Below, piece by piece: positions 1 to 6,810 of a stretch of 41,094 nucleotides of DNA. Position 1 is the first letter of the stretch. Each line of letters opens with the position of its first letter. The stretch lies in assembly GCA_947589225.1 (NCBI GenBank), contig CANQBC010000020.1:1-41094 (forward strand), given 5' to 3'. Both the position numbers and the translations under genes were made by a program. A model generated the notes under the pieces. The model searched no databases, was not told where the DNA came from, and saw only the letters and a list, made by a program, of their open reading frames with translations. This DNA comes from an uncultured Oscillospiraceae bacterium. Lineage in GTDB: Bacteria; Bacillota; Clostridia; Oscillospirales; Oscillospiraceae.

Positions 1-63
1 TTCGGCAATGAGACGGACGATTTCTTGACTGGTGGCCAAGGTGCTCGTCCAAATACATTGTAG
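1..63 (+). CDS. C-terminal end of an unidentified gene cut by the window edge
   Basis: Frame 1 is open from the first base and ends in TAG at 61-63, giving a 20-residue tail that contains FGNETDDFLTGG. I do not recognise the family. The position, just before terminator-like hairpins and a relic element gene, suggests a mobile-element gene, but this is inference. It could also be a chance open frame. Confidence 0.3.
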   Translation, partial: FGNETDDFLTGGQGARPNTL

Positions 64-109
64 TAGTAGTTTTAACCACTTATTCCAGAATTGCAGGTTA
101 AAACTACTA
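64..109. repeat. 14-bp perfect inverted repeat
   Basis: TAGTAGTTTTAACC (64-77) and GGTTAAAACTACTA (96-109) are exact reverse complements around an 18-nt loop. It begins right after the stop of the partial gene. It may be a weak terminator or the end or core site of a mobile element; the short T run after it argues against a strong terminator. Confidence 0.6.
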
Positions 110-139
110 TTTGTAGCCAAAACGCCTGCGCCGCAAGGG

Positions 140-184
140 TTTTGAGGTCGTTCCAGAGCGAACTGGAACGACCTCAAAATTTTC
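140..184 (+). terminator. Intrinsic terminator, 17-bp perfect stem
   Basis: Arms at 140-156 and 163-179 are perfect reverse complements around a 6-nt AGCGAA loop. The left arm begins and the right arm ends with A/T runs, followed by TTTT. It could work in both directions and probably ends the transcript entering from the left edge. Confidence 0.7.
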
Positions 185-258
185 CTATTTTTCCTCGTTT
201 CCCCCAAACTGGAGGGATTCGAACTGGCGACATCAACAATTGGATAGAAGCTGCACAA

Positions 259-291
259 ATGCCGGGTCACATGACCCGGCATATTTTTTTT
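259..291 (+). terminator. Intrinsic terminator
   Basis: ATGCCGGGTCA (259-269) pairs with TGACCCGGCAT (272-282) across a 2-nt loop and is followed by a run of eight T. This is a textbook Rho-independent terminator for rightward transcription, the second within 150 bp, and it insulates the next gene. Confidence 0.8.
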
Positions 292-381
292 ACCCTGTCT
301 GGACGGCTTCAACAGTTTTTTTCGTTGACTCAAAACAGGAGCTTGGATATAATCCCCTTAACCACAGCTGGAGGTGAACAG

Positions 382-813
382 ATGGATTTGCAGGATCTGC
401 CCAAGTCCTTTGCAAAAGGCCATTGGGGATATGGAAACGGCGCGGAGGTGACTGGAGTCATAAGCTCTGAGGCGGCGTGATCCCTCCGAGAAAAGTATCT
501 GCGGATGGAGGGGGCTGAGGGGCTCATACTTCAGGGATGCGGTGGGGATCTCACCGAGTGGGTGGATGGGATCAACAACGAGCTTACCGAAAACGGCATC
601 CTGCTGAATGGGACGAGGTTTTCCGGCTGCCTCTCCTTCAGGCACGAAGGACACACCTGCTTGTTCTTTCCCTTCACGGATGACATAAAGCTGGACGGCG
701 GCAAGCTGGCACAATGGCGGCTCCAAACCCACAACGCCTATGGCGGGACGTGGCTGTCGGACTACGTTACCAACAAGCTGGGCGGGTTTATCACGGAGAA
801 ACAAAAACCGTGA
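382..813 (+). pseudogene. Mobile-element small protein with in-frame TGA
   Basis: A GGAGGTG ribosome site at 370-376 precedes ATG 382. The frame reads GHWGYGNGAEVTGVISSEAA, hits TGA at 478-480, then continues in the same frame as SLREKYLRMEGAEG through QGCGGDLTEWVDGIN, RLQTHNAYGGTWLSDYV and NKLGGF to TGA 811-813 (144 codons in total). Both halves read as one continuous protein like the small conserved proteins of clostridial conjugative elements, recalled by motif only. TGA most simply replaces a TGG tryptophan codon. The gene lies between two terminators and a frameshifted regulator. A sequencing error or internal restart at ATG 505 is possible; function unknown. Confidence 0.6.
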
Positions 814-819
814 AGAGCT

Positions 820-951
820 ATGTATTCGTATTCAGTTGTAGCTATGCGCCAATTTGAAGCGTTTGGGGAAGAAAAAAGCGCCCAAGTTTTTACACTTGAA
901 CGCTATGGTTATGGACTCGGCTGGCAACTCGCCAACAAACGGGAATTTTAG
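820..951 (+). CDS. Hypothetical 43-aa protein, possible remnant
   Basis: ATG 820 to TAG 949-951 encodes 43 residues containing SAQVFTLERYGYGLGWQL. It starts 7 nt after the upstream stop and its stop overlaps the convergent stop of the XRE gene. No good ribosome site and no family is recognised. The composition looks protein-like, so it may be a fragment left by element decay, but chance cannot be excluded. Confidence 0.25.
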   Translation: MYSYSVVAMRQFEAFGEEKSAQVFTLERYGYGLGWQLANKREF

Positions 952-1561
952 TCTTCCTTTGCCAGTACTTTTCTCTGCCAGCTTCGCTTGCCGCATTTCG
1001 GGCATTTCATGTATCTTGTTCTGCCAGTGTGCGGCGCAAGATTGGTTTGCCAATAGGTCGGCACATATCTGTGGCCGCATTTTTGACAGGCATAGTATCC
1101 CGCTTTCTGCTCAATGCCTACCGCAATAAAAGCGACCGCAAAAATCATCACAAGGACAAACGTGAGAAGCACGACCCGCAGCCACATGGGCATTGAGACA
1201 AAGCAAGCCACAAACACCAGCGCAAACCCGGCGAGAACCGCCGGAAAAACGATCCAGTATTCCGCCCTCAGCAGCTGCCCGTTCTTTTCCTCCATCTCCC
1301 GCTTCATTGCCAGAAGATTTTCCTCTGCCCGCTTGTCATAGAATTCTGCCATGATTCTTTCGCCCGACAGGAGTTATTGACACTGATTTTCAGAAAATCG
1401 CAAAGCTTCAGCATAATTCCCGAATCGGGCATGGATTTTCCCGTCTCCCATTTTGATATTGCCCTGTCGCTGATACCCAGCTTCTCGGCAAGTACGGCTT
1501 GGGTCATGCCTTGTTCCTTTCTGCATGACGCTATGAATTTTCCGATTTTGATTTGATCCAT
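948..1561 (-). pseudogene. XRE-family regulator with membrane and zinc-ribbon domain, frameshifted
   Basis: Start is ATG 1561, with AAGGAGGT 7 nt upstream and a possible TATACT -10 (1592-1587). The first part is a Cro/C1-type HTH (GMTQAVLAEKLGISDRAISKWE) reaching LKISVN. It then slips out of frame, while the next frame continues as LLSGERIMAEFYDKRAEENL, two hydrophobic segments and a CxxC...CxxC zinc ribbon (YYACQKCGHRYVPTY, MKCPKCGKRSW). This order, HTH then two TM helices then zinc ribbon, is a known clostridial regulator layout of about 205 aa. One missing base near 1373 (AAT AAC where AAT GAA would restore the frame) explains the break. If translated as it stands, two separate peptides result, one DNA-binding and one membrane. 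Confidence 0.75.
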
Positions 1562-1707
1562 ATCGGGCACCTCCTTTCATGGCTTCAGTATATCCGAAGC
1601 GGGTGAAAATGAACACGAACCGGCGGTTGATTTTTGCCGACTCTACTGCTGGTTGGGCGGCTGAATTCCCCATTTTCGCTGCGATTCACTCCCCGATAAA
1701 CGGGAAT

Positions 1708-2028
1708 TCATTTGTTCCATTCGTATTCTGATTGCCATCCGTCAGGGATATCGGTGACATCTATTTCCCTATACAGCATAGCCGCATCGTAAGAAAACGA
1801 ATTTACAATCCATTCGTCAACCGAATACCCTTTTAATTCATAAACTCTGTTGTCTTTATCTCCATCTACAATTCCGATTTGCTTTCCACGCTCACCATAG
1901 TCATCTAATGCGCCGTATGGTACATAGGTCTTGTCGCCCCATATTATGGTTGCATACCCATCGCCTTCTCCAGACTCCCAATTCCCTTTTGTGTTCCCGG
2001 AGTCTCTGAGCCGCGGCTGGGGTGAATA
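1708..2028 (-). pseudogene. C-terminal remnant of a small hypothetical (lipo)protein
   Basis: Reading leftward, the frame is open from a TAA at 2031-2029 to TGA at 1710-1708, with no usable start. It encodes 106 residues including ATIIWGDKTYVPYGAL, GKQIGIVDGDKDNRVYELKG and YSVDEWIVNSF, and ends SEYEWNK. This resembles the C-terminal half of small secreted proteins common in Firmicutes (WGDKTY...QIG..DGD motifs); I do not know a function. The 5' part, including any signal peptide, is missing, so it is a truncated gene. Confidence 0.45.
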
Positions 2029-2044
2029 TTATCCAATGGAGTGT

Positions 2045-2076
2045 AAAAAAATCCCGCCAGCATACTTACTGACGGG
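2045..2076 (-). terminator. Intrinsic terminator for the M24 peptidase remnant
   Basis: On the minus strand CCCGTCAG (2076-2069) pairs with CTGGCGGG (2060-2053), including one G-T pair, around an 8-nt loop and is followed by ATTTTTTT. It lies 40 bp beyond the M24 stop codon. Confidence 0.7.
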
Positions 2077-2116
2077 TGATAATTCAATATTCCCGGTCAC
2101 CTTATTCAGTCTGAAC

Positions 2117-2806
2117 TTATAATTCAACTAACTTTCCGTTTGAAAAATAATATATATTCTCTTTTTTATACCCATACTTGGAATTTGGGACGCTAATGTG
2201 CGGCTCAAATGTAAAATAATCGATTGAGGACAACAATAAGTGATTGCCCTTTTCGATATAGACTCGTTCATCTTTACTTTTCACAATTGAATGCCCGAGG
2301 TTACCCATAAAATCAAGGTTAATAAAACCATCGTCAATTATCAGACTATTCATATGCAGATAGAGTTCTTCAAATGTAGTTCGAGGTGTTACAAAATCAA
2401 TTAACTCTTGATGTAATCGTTCTTCCATAAGTAAGCCATTACGCCATTCATTGTTTTGAATTTTATCTATACGATCAACTACCTCACCATTTTCGATAAT
2501 AATAGTGCGGGCATAATCTCCCCAAATATTATTGTTTTGGGGACTAAGGTCAATTGTAATAATATCATTATTGCTGATCACTCTATCAGAAGTGATGTAT
2601 TCCCTCCCTGAAATGGATACGGATGTTTCATCTCCTGAAAATACAAATGCGCCAACATCCCAATACCAAAACGAATCCGCACCTAATGATAGCATCTATT
2701 CTTCGCACAGCCGTCTTACATCAAGTAAATTCATATTAGGTTTAATAATCGTTTTTATATATAAAATCGTTTCTTTTGCTATTCTTTGTAAGTCCTTATA
2801 TTCCAT
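2117..2806 (-). pseudogene. M24-family (Xaa-Pro aminopeptidase-like) metallopeptidase with in-frame TAG
   Basis: Start is ATG 2806 with an AGGAG site nine bases upstream. The frame encodes MEYKDLQRIAKETIL..., meets TAG at 2698-2696 (codon 37), and continues in frame as MLSLGADSFWYWDVGAFVF to the stop at 2117. The pita-bread metal ligands are all visible: Asp in IITIDLSP, Asp in GDYART, His in NLGHS, Glu in FTFEPH and Glu in KKENIYYF. Length without the stop would be 229 aa, normal for the short single-domain M24 group. TAG probably replaces AAG (Lys). Restart at ATG 2695 would give a 192-aa product lacking the N-terminal helices. Confidence 0.75.
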
Positions 2807-2867
2807 GCGATTCAACTCCTGTAAATCCCGATTTGAACTCGTCAAAATCTTAGAGTGTTACCACCCA

Positions 2868-2984
2868 TTATAGGGCGACAATAAAAACCTCCGAAAGCCT
2901 TGCAAATAAAGGGTTTGCCGCAGTTTCCTCACCGTATCTCATTATCTGGTTCCACACACTGTTACCCTTGCTCTGACAGCTCAT
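2868..2984 (-). pseudogene. Short remnant of an unidentified gene
   Basis: ATG 2984 to TAA 2870-2868 encodes 38 residues including GNSVWNQIMRYGEE and NPLFARLSEVF. It lies immediately upstream of the M24 remnant and is divergent from TnpV. The text looks like real protein, perhaps the first residues of a small element gene, but I cannot name the family and the reading frame stops early. Confidence 0.3.
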
Positions 2985-3091
2985 AAGGGAAAAAGCAAGG
3001 GAAGGAAAATCCCACAACAAGCTATAACAGAGTGTGACAATTGGGAACCTGTGACGTATGTGCGAACAATATTATAGCGGAGGATTTCATA

Positions 3092-3469
3092 ATGAACAAG
3101 TACATTTTTGACGAAAGTAACGGACTGTGGTATGAGCTTCAGGGGGACTATTATATCCCCTGTCTGAGCCTTCCGGCAGCGGAAGAAAAGCCGATTGGCC
3201 TTTGGGGGCAGCGGCATCTGCGGTATATCCGAGAACACAGGATAGCTCTTTATACCGAGCTTCTGACAAGCGGCAGGCTGAACGCCTACCTTGCCGATCT
3301 GGACGAGGAAGCCGAGGCTATGCTTTCCCGGCTGGTAAAACAGTTTGCCAAAAAGGAGGGCGTGACGGAAAAACTCAAAGCCAAGGACGGTATGAAGTGG
3401 GTGCAGGCTATGAACAATATCCGCAACCGAGCCGCCGAGGTCGTTTACAACGATTTGATTTACAACTGA
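3092..3469 (+). CDS. TnpV family transposon-encoded protein
   Basis: This 125-aa protein (MNKYIFDESNGLWYEL...) shows the TnpV pattern: YELQGDYYIPCL, PIGLWGQRHLRYIREHR, LLTSGRLNAYLADLDEEA, then a C-terminal helix with WVQAMNNIRNRAAEVV. TnpV proteins accompany TnpX-type transposons and ICE modules in Clostridia; their role is unknown. ATG 3092 is chosen because GCGGAGG ends eight bases upstream. The length is normal, so the gene looks intact, yet no recombinase is next to it. It is followed by a slice of an ABC ATPase, indicating an insertion or deletion scar. Confidence 0.85.
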   Translation: MNKYIFDESNGLWYELQGDYYIPCLSLPAAEEKPIGLWGQRHLRYIREHRIALYTELLTSGRLNAYLADLDEEAEAMLSRLVKQFAKKEGVTEKLKAKDGMKWVQAMNNIRNRAAEVVYNDLIYN

Positions 3470-3492
3470 TACCCGCAACACAGGGAAGGATC

Positions 3493-3606
3493 ATGAACCT
3501 GTTGACAGACAACATCCCCCGGACGGAGGGGCAAATCCTCTTTGATGGGATGGATATTCTCAAACTGGGCAAGCATACTCGCGGCGTGAACTCACGGTAT
3601 TCTTAA
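3493..3606 (+). pseudogene. Fragment of an ABC transporter ATPase
   Basis: Starting at 3493, residues MNLLTDNIPRTEGQILFDG and MDILKLGK match the stretch immediately after the Walker A motif of antibiotic/bacitracin-type ABC ATPases (…GKST-LMNLL…GxIxxDGxDI). The preceding bases do not encode a Walker A, and after LGK the match is lost before the Q-loop, so both ends are cut. Only about 25 codons remain. This marks an ancient insertion into, or deletion around, an ABC transporter gene next to TnpV. Confidence 0.6.
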
Positions 3607-3695
3607 TCATCAGGCCGAAAAGGAAAAAAACAAACTTATGATAAATTGAGCGTATTTTGGCAGACTTTGTCAGGCCAATTTCGTAGAATCGCCTC

Positions 3696-3724
3696 TTGCG
3701 GTTTCCCATCCTCTGTGGTATCAT
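3696..3724 (+). promoter_or_regulatory. Sigma70-type promoter of the DUF4317 gene
   Basis: TTGCGG (3696-3701), 17-bp spacer, TATCAT (3719-3724). Transcription would start near 3731, giving a leader of about 25 nt before ATG 3756. Confidence 0.65.
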
Positions 3725-3755
3725 TACCCTTACCGCATTTTCAGGAGGGAAAAAC

Positions 3756-4880
3756 ATGACACGCAAAGAATTGGCAGAGCTGAGGCGGCATTTTCGACCG
3801 GATCGGGCGGCGATCCAGCGGATCTACGGCTGTTACGTGAACGCCAACCGACAGATTATCGCCTACATAGACGAGCCTCTGAGCACCATGGCTCAGAACG
3901 AACAGGAGAAATACCTGGGGCTTTTGAAAAAGAGCCTTTCCGGAGGGCTGGGCCGGAACCTCATCGACATTGTATTCTCCACTCAGCAGGTGGCCGATAG
4001 CGAGGAGCACGGGCTTTTGATGGAGCTTCGCGATTCCAAGCTCCAGAACAAGGAGGCGCGGGACAGGCTCTACGATAAAATCATCTCCGCGCTGGATATG
4101 GAGGACTCCAACTACGTGATCCTCCTGGTCCACGACTCCTACGACATCCCCCGGAAGAACAAGGACGGCTCGGAGGCGGACTCCGAGGACGTATATAATT
4201 ACATCCTCTGCGCCGTCTGCCCCACCAAGGACGTAAAGCCGGAGCTTCAATTCTTCCCCGGCGACAATGAGTTTCACAGCTCCGCCGGAAGTCAGGTGAT
4301 CGCCCCCACCGAGCTTGGCTTCCTCTTCCCCGCCTTCGACGACAGGGCCGCCAACATCTACAACGCCCTTTTCTACACCCGGAACGCCTCCGACACCCAC
4401 TCCGACGTGATCGCCGCTCTCTTCCATGTGGACCTGCCCATGTCGGCGGGCGAACAGAGGGAAGCCTTTGAGTCGGCGCTGAGCGACGCTTTGGGCGACG
4501 AGTGCGGCTTTGAGACAGTCCAGGCGCTGAACGACCGGATGGCCGCCCAAATTCGGGAGCACAAGGAGGAAAAAGATCCCGAACCCCTGGCCATGACCGC
4601 CGGAGAGGTTGGGGATATGCTCACAGACATGGGTGTCTCCGGCGAGGCGGTGGAGCGCTTCAAGACCCGCTGCGGCGAGACTCTGGGCGAGGGCGCGGTT
4701 ATCAAGCCTGAAAACGTCATCGATGAAAAGAAGTTCGTGGTCAGGGCCGACGAGCTCACCGTCTCCGTCAGCCAGGAGGAGAGCTTCCGTTTGGAGTCCC
4801 GCGTCATTGACGGCCGGAAGTACCTCCTCATCCCCGTAGGCGCAACCGTGGAGATCAACGGCATGGAAACTAAGGTCTGA
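3756..4880 (+). CDS. DUF4317 family protein
   Basis: This 374-aa soluble protein (MTRKELAELRRHFRPDRAAI...) has the hallmarks of DUF4317: an N-terminal RRHFRPDRAAIQRIYGCYVN, a central NYVILLVHDSYDIPRKN and ALFYTRNASDTHSDVI, and a C-terminal KKFVVRADELTVSVS with DGRKYLLIPV. The function of the family is unknown. ATG 3756 follows AGGAGG (3743-3748) by seven bases. No signal peptide or membrane helix. It is transcribed alone, with a promoter just upstream and a terminator just downstream, and its higher GC and unbroken frame contrast with the decayed genes on both sides. Confidence 0.9.
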   Translation: MTRKELAELRRHFRPDRAAIQRIYGCYVNANRQIIAYIDEPLSTMAQNEQEKYLGLLKKSLSGGLGRNLIDIVFSTQQVADSEEHGLLMELRDSKLQNKEARDRLYDKIISALDMEDSNYVILLVHDSYDIPRKNKDGSEADSEDVYNYILCAVCPTKDVKPELQFFPGDNEFHSSAGSQVIAPTELGFLFPAFDDRAANIYNALFYTRNASDTHSDVIAALFHVDLPMSAGEQREAFESALSDALGDECGFETVQALNDRMAAQIREHKEEKDPEPLAMTAGEVGDMLTDMGVSGEAVERFKTRCGETLGEGAVIKPENVIDEKKFVVRADELTVSVSQEESFRLESRVIDGRKYLLIPVGATVEINGMETKV

Positions 4881-4922
4881 GTACGGCGGAATACTGAACG
4901 CGACCCCCTTTTTTGAATAAAA

Positions 4923-4967
4923 CCCCGTTTTCAAACAGTTTTCTCGAAAACGGGGTCTCATCTTTTT
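4923..4967 (+). terminator. Intrinsic terminator after the DUF4317 gene
   Basis: CCCCGTTTTC (4923-4932) and GAAAACGGGG (4946-4955) are perfect reverse complements, followed by TCTCATCTTTTT. They lie 40 bp after the DUF4317 stop codon. Confidence 0.8.
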
Positions 4968-5152
4968 GAAAAACATTGGGAGAGAGACGACCTGCTCTCA
5001 ACGGTCATGACGGCATATGCAACGTGGACAAGTCTCTTCGCGGCATGACATGAACTTATAAGTCAAGATGAAGTCATTCCCAAAATGAAATGTTGACCTC
5101 ACAATATTTATGAACGTCAGTCTTTCCTTTTCCAAAATTCAGTGATATACTA

Positions 5153-5476
5153 TCAAAAAAGCGAGGTGTCAGGAATGGAATGGATCTGGTACATGATTGC
5201 CGCCTTGGGGGCCGGGATCGGGATCGGACTTGCGGGGCTGTCCGCCGCCATCTGGCGGGTTAGGCGCCTGAACATTTCATCTGCCTGCCGGTCGATCTCC
5301 GCAAGATAGGCATCGAGCTTGCCCGAAAGAAGCATCCCGGTATATATACCGTTGCGATGCTTCTCCAGATACTCCCTTCGCCTCCTGCCCCAAGTGCCGA
5401 TGGATCCAGCCTCCGGCGCAATCAGATTCGGGATCATGTAGTCGCCCTCGCGGTGGTAAGTTAATTGTGCACTCAT
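5153..5476 (-). pseudogene. Second TnpV family gene, C-terminus replaced
   Basis: ATG 5476, preceded by AAAGGAG, gives MSAQLTYHREGDYMIPNL, IGTWGRRRREYLEKHRN, LLSGKLDAYLAEIDRQA and RLTRQMA, all TnpV-like. After about residue 76 (near 5249) the sequence becomes a Pro/Ile-rich tail antisense to the ATP-synthase-c-like helix, and the usual W-x-N-x-I-R-N helix is missing. It is therefore a truncated TnpV, about 107 aa as it stands, and differs clearly from the copy at 3092. Confidence 0.65.
5175..5309 (+). pseudogene. Possible N-terminal helix of an ATP synthase c subunit, truncated
   Basis: ATG 5175 is preceded by GAGGTG and a TATACT -10-like box (5146-5151). The first 26 residues read MEWIWYMIAA, then LGAGIGIGLAGLSAAI, a glycine-repeat helix typical of the first transmembrane segment of F/V-type ATP synthase proteolipid subunits. 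After residue 26 the text loses this character and stops at codon 45, inside a region antisense to the second TnpV gene. I infer that the TnpV-bearing fragment replaced the rest of the gene. A chance Gly-rich helix cannot be ruled out. Confidence 0.35.
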
Positions 5477-5653
5477 TTTTATAACTCCTTTTTTGATACC
5501 TACATTGTACCAGCCGTCACGCCAAAAGACGAATATACAAAAGAAAACGCTCAGATAAGCATTTCTGCCCTTCTGAGCGTCCTCCTCGGATATGTGCCGG
5601 TGCCGGATTTTTGTTATTTTATAAAGTCCCTTATGAATAACCGCACCATAACT

Positions 5654-5692
5654 GGTAACGCAGTTTGATACAATGGTATCGACTGCGTTACC
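5654..5692. repeat. Long near-perfect palindrome
   Basis: GGTAACGCAGT (5654-5664) and ACTGCGTTACC (5682-5692) are exact reverse complements. The centre holds a second matching pair, GATA (5667-5670) and TATC (5677-5680). No long T run follows, so it is a poor terminator; it may be a recombination or protein-binding site at the left edge of the restriction-like island. Confidence 0.6.
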
Positions 5693-5820
5693 GTTATATT
5701 GTGCCGGCGCGCCAAGAATTTCCGCCCTAGCGCGTTGTATTTTATTTGTTGTGATGCCTGCATAGCGCGGTTTTGAGAGGGACTTTCGGGGTGAAAGCGC
5801 AGACTCTGGTCGATGGCTAC

Positions 5821-5889
5821 CGCTAAACGACCGCGATCCGTTAAATTACCGGGGTTTCGTTAAACAGCGGGGGTATCGTTAAACGACCG
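5821..5889 (+). repeat. Four direct repeats upstream of the island promoter
   Basis: CGCTAAACGACCG (5821), CGTTAAATTACCG (5839), CGTTAAACAGCGG (5858) and CGTTAAACGACCG (5877) recur at 18-19-bp steps, sharing CGYTAAAY. The array ends 21 bp before the -35 box. Their even spacing on one DNA strand suggests cooperative binding of a regulator; iterons are an alternative. About 130 bp before them (5690-5820) shows nothing I can assign. Confidence 0.65.
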
Positions 5890-5909
5890 AAAATGTATGC
5901 GCCCACCGA

Positions 5910-5939
5910 TTGCGTGCGGCCCGTATCGCGTGGTATAAT
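5910..5939 (+). promoter_or_regulatory. Promoter of the restriction-like island
   Basis: TTGCGT (5910-5915), 18-bp spacer, TATAAT (5934-5939). The start site would fall near 5946, and a GGAGG ribosome site (5986-5990) leads into ATG 5997. Confidence 0.75.
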
Positions 5940-6000
5940 ATATATTTGTGAGAGTTTAAGCAGTTTTGTGTCGCCATATGGAAACGGAGGTCAAACATGA

Positions 6001-6810
6001 GCGAGAAGATTTACTGGATCATTAAACGCCTTATTTGCGCCTGAACTGGCATGGGAGCAGGGAATCGTTGAGTTTGAAGATTTTTCTATAGGTTATATTG
6101 ACACGCATGAGGAGGAGCAAAAGCCGGTTATAGCCCTAAAGACAGAAAGCTCAGAGAAAATCAGTAGTGGCGACATCTATTATCGTTATCGCGCTCGAAG
6201 CGAAAAAATAAAGTATCCCGAAATGGCTAGAATTATTGATGTTCGGGCTCGAAAAAAACGTGAACAAATCCTGCGGTTAATGGAAGCAATAAGGAAACGC
6301 GGCACTACAAACCTTGGCATTGTGAATTATAGTAGCGGCCGATTTAGCACGCCCCTCGGTGTGGATATATCAGTTGATACGTGCCTCATTGTAAAAGTGT
6401 TGAGGAAAGCTAAATATATTAAAGAGGGGAGCTTTGATGAAACCAACGGTCACCCTGTGCTAAAGGTCACGGGAAATATTGACTTGGCAGAAGAAGTTTC
6501 GATCCCCGATATAGAGCCAGATGTTCAGAATCCATACTTACAAAAGGATTTGGCCGAAAAATTACAAATCGGAAAACAGCGCCTACATGCACTTATTTGG
6601 TATCACAATATGAAAGGCGCGAAAAAATACCACATGGAAGTATCAACTTTTTCAAACAGCAAGGTGCATAAGTTTTCGGACGTGGCACTTCAGTTTCTTG
6701 CGGAGAAAATAAATGAACACAAAGAAACCCCTGAATGGCTAACGGAAGTATATCATCTATATCTACAGCGTGACAACGATATGGGAGGAATCATTCGTGA
6801 TACGGTTTAG
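6001..6810 (+). CDS. AlbA_2 (Schlafen)-type domain protein, N-terminus lost or frameshifted
   Basis: Frame 1 is open from 6001 to TAG 6810 (269 codons). Its first part (LFAPELAWEQGIVEFEDF, GDIYYRYRARSEKIKYPE) resembles the C-terminal end of the AlbA_2/divergent AAA-4 domain found in defence and regulatory proteins. Then follow a basic helix and two HTH-like modules (GTTNLGIVNY, DLAEKLQIGKQRLHALI). The well-placed ATG 5997 lies in another frame and stops after 15 codons at TGA 6042. The only in-frame ATG is 6223, giving 195 aa without the AlbA_2 part. So the usual 100-residue N-terminus is missing, through deletion, or a +1 shift near 6041 joins the frames. The end overlaps the next gene by 14 nt. 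Role unknown; first gene of the island. Confidence 0.55.
   Translation, partial: ARRFTGSLNALFAPELAWEQGIVEFEDFSIGYIDTHEEEQKPVIALKTESSEKISSGDIYYRYRARSEKIKYPEMARIIDVRARKKREQILRLMEAIRKRGTTNLGIVNYSSGRFSTPLGVDISVDTCLIVKVLRKAKYIKEGSFDETNGHPVLKVTGNIDLAEEVSIPDIEPDVQNPYLQKDLAEKLQIGKQRLHALIWYHNMKGAKKYHMEVSTFSNSKVHKFSDVALQFLAEKINEHKETPEWLTEVYHLYLQRDNDMGGIIRDTV

Noticed and set aside
211-236. tRNA 3'-end-like string on the minus strand (TTCGAATCCCTCCA), possible attachment site
   Set aside because: The bases around it do not form a T-stem or acceptor stem, the CCA is at the wrong distance, and no tRNA gene or second copy is in the window.
91-480. Open frame of 129 codons reaching back from the relic element gene to position 91
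   Set aside because: It runs through two terminators; only the part after the ribosome site at 370 looks like protein.
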